From Candidatus Saccharimonadales bacterium (lineage in GTDB: Bacteria > Patescibacteriota > Saccharimonadia > UBA4664 > SCTI01), in contig JASLFZ010000036.1 in the NCBI GenBank assembly GCA_030150485.1, positions 1-8,215 on the forward strand: a DNA stretch of 8,215 bases, read 5' to 3'. The notes under the pieces were generated by a model. It was not told the DNA's origin, did not search any database, and saw only the letters and a list, made by a program, of their open reading frames with translations. Below, one piece after another: positions 1 through 6,065 of this stretch; positions within the stretch are counted from its first letter, which is position 1; each line of letters opens with the position of its first letter. The translations under genes were made by a program, and so were the position numbers.

Positions 1-1189
1 CAATAAAGTTAATTAAAAGACCAATCAGCGTCGCAATGGTGATAACTCCGTAGAAGCCGTGAGCCTTCTTAAGGCGCCGATACAGGCCCTCGTGCCAGCC
101 AAAGGCCTCACTGAGCGCGTACGAGGCCGAGCCGGCCAGCACCGGCACCGCCAGCAAGCCGAGGCCCACAATACCGATTGCGAAGATCAACTGTGCCAAA
201 AAACCGGCATCGGGAAAGCCCTTAACTAAGGGCTGAAGCGCTTTGGCAGCATCGGACGCGGTATTAATGGTGGTAACACCGTGCGCATTGAGAACGGTTG
301 CGGCCGTTACGATAATGAAAAAGGTGGTGATCTCCGAAAACAGCATGCCGATGGCGTTATCGATCCGCAGATTACGAATGAACCGGCGGCCGATGTGTGG
401 GATACCACCGCGTTGGGCTAGCCGACCGGCCGCAATCTCCTCCTCTACCTCCTCAGAGGCCTGCCAGAAGAACATATAGGGGCTGATGGTGGTACCAAGA
501 ACGCCGGTAATCAAGAAGAGAAAACCAAAGCTGAGCTCGATATGCGGCACTACCAGGGCTCTCGCCACCGTCCCCCAGTTTTCATGGGCGATAAAGGCGG
601 TAATGGGATAGGCCAGCAGCGTGATCGCCAGGTATTTGAGCAGCTTAACGTAGCTTTTGTACTGCACAAAGATTTCGAGTACCAGCACGAGTACCGTAAA
701 GCTAATGGCCAGAAACGCGAACGGCAGCGGGATGATCAAGCGAGTGGCCGAGGCCATGGCTCCAATATCGGCGCCAATGTTGATGGTGTTGGCAACCACC
801 ACCAGCCCCACCACAAAGTAGAGCAGTTTTTTGCTGTAGTTTTGGCGCACCACCGAGGCGATCCCCTGCCCGGTGACGGCGCCAATACGGGCGCAGGCCT
901 CTTGCACCGCCGTCATCAACGGATACATGAAGAGGACGGTCCACAGCTGGCCGTAACCGAACTGGGCGCCGGTTTGCGAGTAGGTGGCGATGCCGGAGGG
1001 GTCGTCATCGGCAGCACCGGTAATGAGACCGGGGCCAAGGATGCGCAAGAAGCGGGTGAAGTGGCGGTGGTTCTCCACCACCTTAGTCGGCGCGGTATCC
1101 GCATCCGGAGCGGTAGCGGCTTGGTGGGCCGTAACGCCAGGATGTCCTTTGGGGTGGTGTTCGTGAGATTTTAGTACAGGTTCGCTCAT
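1..1189 (-). CDS. NRAMP/SLC11-related divalent metal transporter (3' end cut by window)
   Basis: The first 396 residues are visible; the frame is still open at the left edge, so the C-terminus is missing. The protein is an integral membrane permease with about nine visible hydrophobic segments (roughly residues 47-68, 83-104, 122-145, 153-176, 184-203, 218-243, 280-303, 330-355 and 378-396). The helix-1 signature is GAADDDPSGIATYSQ (58-72), and the helix-6 signature is GTTISPYMFFWQ (232-243). These are the two broken-helix metal-binding segments of the NRAMP fold. Classical Mn/Fe transporters carry DPGN and AxxMPH here; this one has DPSG (63-66) and TxxSPY (233-238), so the Asn and the metal-ligand Met are absent. 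Mg2+ or another substrate is therefore as likely as Mn2+/Fe2+. The cytosolic N-terminus is His-rich (H9, H11, H12, H16, H22). I chose the ATG at 1187-1189 because the ATG just upstream (1195-1197) hits a stop after three codons. Family is confident, substrate is not. Confidence 0.9.
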   Translation of the reverse strand, partial: MSEPVLKSHEHHPKGHPGVTAHQAATAPDADTAPTKVVENHRHFTRFLRILGPGLITGAADDDPSGIATYSQTGAQFGYGQLWTVLFMYPLMTAVQEACARIGAVTGQGIASVVRQNYSKKLLYFVVGLVVVANTINIGADIGAMASATRLIIPLPFAFLAISFTVLVLVLEIFVQYKSYVKLLKYLAITLLAYPITAFIAHENWGTVARALVVPHIELSFGFLFLITGVLGTTISPYMFFWQASEEVEEEIAAGRLAQRGGIPHIGRRFIRNLRIDNAIGMLFSEITTFFIIVTAATVLNAHGVTTINTASDAAKALQPLVKGFPDAGFLAQLIFAIGIVGLGLLAVPVLAGSASYALSEAFGWHEGLYRRLKKAHGFYGVITIATLIGLLINFI

Positions 1190-1198
1190 CTTGCCATA

Positions 1199-1227
1199 AT
1201 CATAACGGTTATGCTTACGCCTGTCTA
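1199..1227 (-). promoter_or_regulatory. Candidate sigma-70 promoter of the NRAMP-like gene, leaderless geometry
   Basis: On the minus strand TAGACA (1222-1227, 5/6 to TTGACA) and TATGAT (1199-1204, 5/6 to TATAAT) are separated by exactly 17 bases. The -35 hexamer contains the gatD stop codon. The start codon of the transporter lies only 9 bases after the -10, so initiation at the usual distance would leave a leader of only a few bases, and no Shine-Dalgarno sequence would fit. A 6-bp inverted repeat (CATAAC-G-GTTATG, 1201-1213) overlaps the -10 and spacer and could be an operator. The promoter and its regulation are inferred from sequence only. Confidence 0.5.
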
Positions 1228-1956
1228 TTGGGGGCGGCTGGCGGCAGTAGCGGCGGCGGCCTCTTCGAGGTAGTCGTTGAGAGGCTCGAGCGACTCAACG
1301 CCATACTTACGCTGCACGGCGGCCAAAATCAGCGCGTCTGCTAACACGGGGTTTTTGGGCAGTACCGGACCGTGCAGATAGGTGCCATAGACGTTCTCGG
1401 TCACAGCCCCCTCTTTACCACTGCGGCCATCGTTGCCAAAACCTTGGGAGACGGCGCCAAAGGCGGCCTGGTCGGCCTCGATAATGGTGCGGCCACTGTG
1501 GTTCTCAAAGCCCACAATCTTGCCAAGTGGCGTATCTAGTACCACGTTGCCGATCATCCGCTGGTGCGAGCCCACTGTGCGGGCGTGGAACAACCCCACT
1601 CCCGGAATGATGGTGCCATCCAGCGTAATAAAACCGCGTCCAAACAGCTGATACGTGCCACAGATAGCGAGCATCGGCACACCGGCCAGAGCGGCCTTGT
1701 GGAGCGCGCTGGCGTGGCGCTGAAGGTCTTGGCCCACCGCAACCTGGCCGCGGTCCTGTCCCCCGCCCCCAAAAATAATATCGGCCTTCGAGATAGCGGG
1801 ACGATCGCCAATACCGGCACGCACCAGCTCCGGCTCGAAGCCTCGCCAGCTTAGTCGCTGCATTAAGGCCAGGATGTTACCGCGATCACCATAGATATTC
1901 AGCTCCTCGGGATAGAGGTGCAGGATGCGGATAGATTTGGATACGGCGCGGCTCAC
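1225..1956 (-). CDS. gatD: Lipid II isoglutaminyl synthase, glutamine amidotransferase subunit GatD
   Basis: This 243-aa protein is a CobB/CobQ-type class I glutamine amidotransferase. It would hydrolyse glutamine and pass ammonia to MurT, which amidates the alpha-carboxyl of D-Glu in the lipid II stem peptide at the cytoplasmic face of the membrane. The nucleophile is Cys99 in AICGTYQLFG, and the catalytic His is His195 in GTYLHGPVLPKNP. The N-terminal YPEELNIYGDRGN (15-27) and the GGGGQDRGQ loop (63-71) are family hallmarks; family members usually have an acidic residue at the second-last position of that loop, where this one has Gly70. Arg133 lies in the region that holds the substrate-binding Arg in characterised GatD. 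Start: GTG (1954-1956) overlapping the murT stop as GTGA, with an AAGGG ribosome-binding site 8 bases upstream (1965-1969). That 4-nt overlap means translational coupling to its partner. Length and motifs are complete. Confidence 0.93.
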   Translation of the reverse strand: MSRAVSKSIRILHLYPEELNIYGDRGNILALMQRLSWRGFEPELVRAGIGDRPAISKADIIFGGGGQDRGQVAVGQDLQRHASALHKAALAGVPMLAICGTYQLFGRGFITLDGTIIPGVGLFHARTVGSHQRMIGNVVLDTPLGKIVGFENHSGRTIIEADQAAFGAVSQGFGNDGRSGKEGAVTENVYGTYLHGPVLPKNPVLADALILAAVQRKYGVESLEPLNDYLEEAAAATAASRPQ

Positions 1957-3323
1957 TGCCAGATCCCTTTCAGATTAGTAAGACGGCCCAACCGACGGCG
2001 GGTTTCCAACATGGCGGTGTAGGTGGGGATAATGTAGCCGGTACCTCCCGTGGGGAGCTGCATAACAAATTGATTCAGGCTGTTTTTGATGCGAGCATCG
2101 ACTTCGTGGGCGGGAATATTGGCGTATTTTAGACGCAGCGCCATATCGGTGGCGCGCAGACCGGAAACCGAAATGCGATGGTGGTTAGCGCGTAGGTCTT
2201 CAAAGGCAACATCCCACAGCCAGGAGACATCCCGGCCATCGGCAAAGTTATCATTGATGGCGATCCAGACATTTTGTTGTTTTTTATTCAACAAAAAGGT
2301 CTGGATGATTTGATTAAAGCCGGTAGGGTTCTTCACGAGCAGCACGTACAGCGTGCGGTTATTAACCGTGACCTTTTCCACGCGTCCAAAGGCCGCCTCC
2401 ACCCGTTCGAGCGACTGTGCAACCGAAGAAAGCGAGATACCCATACCACTCGCGAGCGCCGTTGCCGCAATAGCGTTGTAGAAATTATAAAGCCCTGGGA
2501 GGTGGACTTTGATCGCCAGCGACTCTTTGGGCGAAATGGTAATGGTACCGCTGGCCGCGGTTTCATTAAGCTCTAATCCGCCGGCACTTACCTGCGGCTT
2601 GGGGCGATCAAAGTGGTTTTCTTTACAACGATAGTGACCCATGTGACCAAAGAACGTTCGTGTATACACTAAAGCACGGCCGCAGACCGGACAGTTGTTT
2701 GAGTCGGCCGTAACATCATGCTCCAGCTTAACGGTGGGCGTTTTTTCTACGCCAAAGTAGGTCACTCGGTCGGGGCTGGTAGCAGAAGCCAGACTTGCAA
2801 CCAGCGGATCATCGGCATTGAGGTATACACGAGCACTGGTGGCCGCGATGCCACGAGCAATTAGCCGAGCGGTGGCATCAAGCTCCCCGTACCGGTCGAG
2901 TTGGTCACGAAACAGATTCAGCACCACGATGGCCTTGGGCTGTACCATCTCGCAGACCGCCGGCATAGCCGCCTCATCAACCTCAAACAGTCCCATGGTC
3001 TGGCTGAACTGACCACTGCCGCTCGCAAATTCGATGAGCGCCGAAACCACTCCGCGGCTGAGATTGGAGCCGGCCCGGTTGGTTACGAGGCGCTCACCGC
3101 TATCGGTCAGGATCTGCGCCAGCATTTTGGCGGTGGTAGTTTTGCCATTGGTGCCGGTAATAATAATGCTGCCGTGCGGAATGCGCGAGGCCAGCTCGCG
3201 GCCAATCCGTGGATCAAGCCGTTCGGCTACGAGTCCGGGCAATGCCGATCCCCCGCCGCGCCCGCCAAAGCGGCTAAGTTTAAGAAGAGCTTTCGAAATC
3301 GCAATGGTGGATGTGACGGGCAT
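1953..3323 (-). CDS. murT: Lipid II isoglutaminyl synthase, Mur-ligase-like subunit MurT
   Basis: This 456-aa protein is the ATP-dependent ligase partner of GatD. The order is: a Mur ligase central domain with P-loop GTNGKTTT (57-64) and the NLFRDQLDRYGELD stretch (136-149), a zinc-ribbon insertion (about 211-237), then the MurT-type C-terminal domain (about 318-450) with DGRDVSWLWD (362-371), whose Asp residues match the region of the catalytic Asp in characterised MurT. Oddity: the ribbon starts normally with CPVCG (C211, C214), but the second half is YRCKENH, so only C233 remains and the fourth expected Cys is Asn236, followed by His237. The gene starts 9 bases after the permease stop, with AAGG about 12 bases before the ATG, and overlaps gatD by 4 nt. 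MurT/GatD amidation is known from Gram-positive and related bacteria, which argues for a peptidoglycan wall with amidated stem peptides. Assignment is firm; zinc binding is uncertain. Confidence 0.93.
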   Translation of the reverse strand: MPVTSTIAISKALLKLSRFGGRGGGSALPGLVAERLDPRIGRELASRIPHGSIIITGTNGKTTTAKMLAQILTDSGERLVTNRAGSNLSRGVVSALIEFASGSGQFSQTMGLFEVDEAAMPAVCEMVQPKAIVVLNLFRDQLDRYGELDATARLIARGIAATSARVYLNADDPLVASLASATSPDRVTYFGVEKTPTVKLEHDVTADSNNCPVCGRALVYTRTFFGHMGHYRCKENHFDRPKPQVSAGGLELNETAASGTITISPKESLAIKVHLPGLYNFYNAIAATALASGMGISLSSVAQSLERVEAAFGRVEKVTVNNRTLYVLLVKNPTGFNQIIQTFLLNKKQQNVWIAINDNFADGRDVSWLWDVAFEDLRANHHRISVSGLRATDMALRLKYANIPAHEVDARIKNSLNQFVMQLPTGGTGYIIPTYTAMLETRRRLGRLTNLKGIWQ

Positions 3324-3332
3324 AGGTTTATT

Positions 3333-4202
3333 CTACCTTACCGCCAGCAAAACCAGACCACCAGTAATACCCCCTATACCGGCAGCTTGATACAGCGACA
3401 GGCGCTCTTTAAAGAAGATCAGCGACATTGCTACCGTGATAAGTGGCGACACCGAAGCAACTAGTGCCACAATAGCTACCAGGGCGGTAGAAAAACCATA
3501 GGTAAGCATGATGCCGCCAATTTCTAAGCATATGGCGCAGGCAATGACGGTAGAGTTAATCGGCAAACGACCCTGGGGTAAAAAGCTGTTGCCACGCAGC
3601 TTGAGCATTACGCTTGAACACACCACAACCCCACCGCTTTGCAATAATAGAGCCGACTGCCATCCGACCGTTTTGACCATGAGGTCGATAAGTACGAACG
3701 ACCCACCAATCCCAAGTGCGCCAAGCAGCGCATAGACAACCACCGGTTGGCGCCAAAAGCTTCCCTGGAGTTTAATCCCCTTACCAACGGAGCACAGCAT
3801 AGCTCCACCAATCATAATGGCGATAGCAAGTCCTTGCCGTAGCATTAAATGTTCATGGAGCAGCGTTAACGCAATGAGCACTGCAACCAGTGCGTATCCA
3901 CTAACAAACGCACTGGCGAGGCTGACCGGACCAATCCGAAAGGCTCTCCAGGCCATTGTCAGGCCGGTGAAAAAGACTGCACCGTAAGACAACGCCAGAA
4001 CCAATGCAATTGGCTTGAACTCCCAGTGCCACCCTAATACGAGGAATACCACAGCTACAATGCCCAGCTGCAAGAATTGCGTCCAAAAGGTGGCATGAAT
4101 GGCACTAAACTGGCGCGAGGCCTTGGCGGCAAGATAGTCGCCAAATCCGAACCCCAACGCTGCGACGAGACCTGCAATAATTCCAAGGGTAAGCGACCTC
4201 AT
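3333..4202 (-). CDS. EamA/DMT-superfamily permease
   Basis: This 289-aa, very hydrophobic protein has about ten predicted membrane helices (near residues 5-25, 36-58, 64-84, 94-114, 120-140, 154-174, 182-200, 217-237, 239-262 and 270-288). It shows the two-fold EamA repeat: each half ends in a short basic/acidic linker followed by a Gly-rich last helix (HEHLMLRQGLAIAIMIGGAM near 116-135; FFKERLSLYQAAGIGGITGG near 263-282). Family members export or import small metabolites such as amino acids or nucleotide-related compounds; nothing here fixes the substrate. The start ATG (4200-4202) is 7 bases after the miaA stop. Codons ending in A or T (GCA, ATT, CTT, GGA) look commoner than in its neighbours by eye, so it may be a later arrival in the operon. 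Its position just before murT may mean only co-transcription. Confidence 0.85.
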   Translation of the reverse strand: MRSLTLGIIAGLVAALGFGFGDYLAAKASRQFSAIHATFWTQFLQLGIVAVVFLVLGWHWEFKPIALVLALSYGAVFFTGLTMAWRAFRIGPVSLASAFVSGYALVAVLIALTLLHEHLMLRQGLAIAIMIGGAMLCSVGKGIKLQGSFWRQPVVVYALLGALGIGGSFVLIDLMVKTVGWQSALLLQSGGVVVCSSVMLKLRGNSFLPQGRLPINSTVIACAICLEIGGIMLTYGFSTALVAIVALVASVSPLITVAMSLIFFKERLSLYQAAGIGGITGGLVLLAVR

Positions 4203-4208
4203 GGCTGT

Positions 4209-4214
4209 ATTATA
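4209..4214 (-). promoter_or_regulatory. Possible internal -10 box before the EamA permease
   Basis: A perfect TATAAT on the minus strand overlaps the TAA stop of miaA and ends 6 bases before the permease ATG. No recognisable -35 lies 16-18 bases upstream and there is no TG extension. If active it would give a leaderless mRNA, the same geometry as proposed for the NRAMP-like gene. It may equally be chance. Confidence 0.25.
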
Positions 4215-5097
4215 GCGCTTTTACTAAAAAGGCTTGGGCGAGATCGACGGCTTCCGTGGGGGTGGCAACCCAGTGAATATCCGGGTTGCGCTTAAACCAG
4301 GTCAGCTGGCGCTTGGCGAGCTGACGAGTGTGCAGATTAATGAGCGGCGCCAGCTTGGCCTCAGGGATGTCGCCAGCAAGATAATCAATGGCTTCGCGAT
4401 AGCCCACCGTACTGAACGGTTCCAAGACGGTGCTGTAGCGCTCAGTAAGGCGGCGAGCCTCATCGAGGAGGCCGTGATCTAGCATCTGCTGAGTGCGAGC
4501 TTCGATGCGACGTTCCAGCTCATCCATTCCAGGGTCCAGCCCAATAATAAGGGTGGTGGCCGGCAGGGCCTTGGGTGCAATGCGCGGCTGACCGACCAGC
4601 TCGAGCGCTCGGATTACGCGACGTGGGTTCTGAAGGTCGATAGTAGCCGCAATTTCGGGGTCGAGGCGCTGTAATCGCTCAACTAGCTCAGCCAGCGGCA
4701 GCCGTTCCAGTTCTTTACGAAGGCTCGAGCTGGCGCCCGCCGGAAACTGGTAGTCATAGAGGACGGCATCCACGTACAGACCGGTACCGCCCGCTAGGAT
4801 TGGAAGGTGGTGGCGGGCGTGGATAGCCTCAACCGCCTCCTCGGCAGCGCGCTTAAAGACCGCTGCGTTATACGACTGGTTCGGCTCAATTAAATCCAGC
4901 AGATGGTGAGGCACGATGGCTTGCTGCTGGGGCGTCGGCTTGGCGGTCCCAATATACATACCGCGATAAATCGTACGAGAGTCGGCACAGACAATTTCAC
5001 CATTAAACTGTTGTGCCAACTGCAACGCTAGCGCGGTTTTACCGCTGGCGGTAGGGCCAATTAGTGCGAGCAGGCGGTCGCCTCCAGAACTACTCAC
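4210..5097 (-). CDS. miaA: tRNA dimethylallyltransferase MiaA
   Basis: MiaA transfers the dimethylallyl group to N6 of A37 in tRNAs that read codons starting with U, stabilising codon-anticodon pairing. With the start chosen here it has 295 aa, near the usual 300-316. P-loop GPTASGKT is at 14-21, the catalytic Asp region CADSRTIYRGMYIGTAKP follows (D39), and later come AGGTGLYVDAVL, NPRRVIRALE, YREAIDYLAG and the C-terminal RQLAKRQLTWFKR stretch. I chose GTG at 5095-5097 because GGAGG lies 5 bases upstream and the codon overlaps the preceding gene's stop as GTGAGTAG (8 nt). The in-frame ATG at 5160 would add 21 residues with no family similarity and a much longer overlap. The next gene starts 7 bases after its stop. 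All motifs are intact. Confidence 0.95.
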   Translation of the reverse strand: MSSSGGDRLLALIGPTASGKTALALQLAQQFNGEIVCADSRTIYRGMYIGTAKPTPQQQAIVPHHLLDLIEPNQSYNAAVFKRAAEEAVEAIHARHHLPILAGGTGLYVDAVLYDYQFPAGASSSLRKELERLPLAELVERLQRLDPEIAATIDLQNPRRVIRALELVGQPRIAPKALPATTLIIGLDPGMDELERRIEARTQQMLDHGLLDEARRLTERYSTVLEPFSTVGYREAIDYLAGDIPEAKLAPLINLHTRQLAKRQLTWFKRNPDIHWVATPTEAVDLAQAFLVKAL

Positions 5098-5455
5098 CGC
5101 GCCCTCCAAATAACGACCGCTGCGCGGGCTCGAAGCCGGGCGGCCACCAAATAAGGGCATCTATGTCGGTTTTGTATTCCGCATCAACCGCAACCCCATC
5201 GGCCTCCAAGTCGCGGCGATGAGCCTCACGGCCGCCGGTGGTATAGCCGCCGGCCAAACCGCCGGCCTTATTAACCACGCGCTGCCAAGGCAGATCGGGT
5301 GGGCCCCAGTGCGCTACCTGCCCGACAACCCGAGCCGAGCGCGGCGATCCGCAGAGCGCCGCAATCTGGCCGTAGGTCATAAGGCGACCACGCGGAATTT
5401 GCGCCACCAACCGGTAGACATCCTGGGCGAACTCGCCTACCTCCTGCTCAGCCAT
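5090..5455 (-). CDS. Alkyltransferase-like (ATL) DNA-binding protein, MGMT family without acceptor Cys
   Basis: This 121-aa protein matches the C-terminal DNA-binding domain of O6-alkylguanine-DNA alkyltransferase. It has the helix-turn-helix region TYGQIAALCGSPRSARVVGQ (27-46), with Tyr28 and Arg42 at the positions expected for base flipping and the Arg finger. The active-site motif PCHR is replaced by PWQRV (56-60): Trp57 stands where the alkyl-accepting Cys would be. It therefore cannot repair by alkyl transfer. ATL proteins bind O6-alkylguanine and hand the lesion to nucleotide excision repair; that role is inferred from the family. The ATG at 5453-5455 overlaps the stop of the upstream phosphatase gene as ATGGCTGA (8 nt), and its own stop overlaps the miaA start, so it is translationally coupled on both sides. 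Upstream in-frame codons to 5575 would add 40 residues without family similarity and were rejected. Confidence 0.88.
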   Translation of the reverse strand: MAEQEVGEFAQDVYRLVAQIPRGRLMTYGQIAALCGSPRSARVVGQVAHWGPPDLPWQRVVNKAGGLAGGYTTGGREAHRRDLEADGVAVDAEYKTDIDALIWWPPGFEPAQRSLFGGRGE

Positions 5456-6065
5456 GCAGTAGCAACCGCTCCACGTCGCCCCAATGCCGGGCTCGCTCCA
5501 CGCCGGACGGGGCTTCATAGCGGTGCGTCCAGGGGTAGTCACCAAACAAAATAGCGCGCATCCCGCTCGCCGCACAGAGGCTCAGATAATGCGGACTATC
5601 ATCGATAATGACCTCCGCACCAATGCTGCGGCAAACCTGGGATTTAGGCGTATCCCCACAGTACTGCACGCTGGCGAACAGATCCGGCAGAAAGCGGCGG
5701 AGCCACGGCTCGGTTCCCGCGCTCCAGCTTTTGCGGCGGCCGGTAACTATCACGAGCGTGTAGTACTCGGCTAGCCGCGTTAAAGCCGCCTTAGCACCCC
5801 GGATGGGCGGATTATCCTGCCCCTCGGCCGAAATCAGGTAGCGGCGAATCCATTCACGCGCCTCACCACGGTCATGGTGCCAGCCGTGCTCCGGATTACC
5901 AAACTTCTCGGCTACATACACGTCGTGCAAGTGGATTTTGCCGTCCTCGAGCCGATTATAGACGTCAACCACCCGCTGAGCGTTAAAAACCAGCGTGTCA
6001 TCGAAATCGATGGCGAGGATGGGTTTATTCGAGGGTGAATTGGGCGGTGCGGCTGGTGGCTTCAT
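5448..6065 (-). CDS. HAD-superfamily phosphatase, 5'(3')-deoxyribonucleotidase-like
   Basis: This 205-aa protein has all four HAD catalytic motifs: I, AIDFDDTLV with nucleophile Asp20 and Asp22; II, VTGR with Thr108; III, Lys141 in PKSQVCRSIGA; IV, IIDDSP with Asp155/Asp156. The small helical cap between motifs I and II (about 27-90) and the overall size fit the 5'-nucleotidase NT5C-like group, which dephosphorylates (deoxy)nucleoside monophosphates. Substrate is not provable from sequence; another small phosphomonoester is possible. I start it at ATG 6063-6065, which makes a 41-nt overlap with the 3' end of thrS; an in-frame start at 6152 would overlap by 128 nt and add a Ser/Pro-rich stretch with no domain. 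No strong ribosome-binding site is visible, so expression probably depends on coupling to thrS. Its stop overlaps the ATL start. Confidence 0.82.
   Translation of the reverse strand: MKPPAAPPNSPSNKPILAIDFDDTLVFNAQRVVDVYNRLEDGKIHLHDVYVAEKFGNPEHGWHHDRGEAREWIRRYLISAEGQDNPPIRGAKAALTRLAEYYTLVIVTGRRKSWSAGTEPWLRRFLPDLFASVQYCGDTPKSQVCRSIGAEVIIDDSPHYLSLCAASGMRAILFGDYPWTHRYEAPSGVERARHWGDVERLLLHG

Noticed and set aside
542..1174. A 210-codon plus-strand frame
   Set aside because: It is the reverse of the NRAMP-like gene, whose minus-strand reading has coherent membrane helices and signature motifs; the plus frame is charged and low in complexity.
2901..3464. A 187-codon plus-strand frame across murT and the permease end
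   Set aside because: It crosses the boundary of two well-supported opposite-strand genes and has no domain.
5098..5160. Longer miaA start at ATG 5160
   Set aside because: It adds 21 residues before the P-loop with no family match, while GTG 5095-5097 has GGAGG at ideal spacing.
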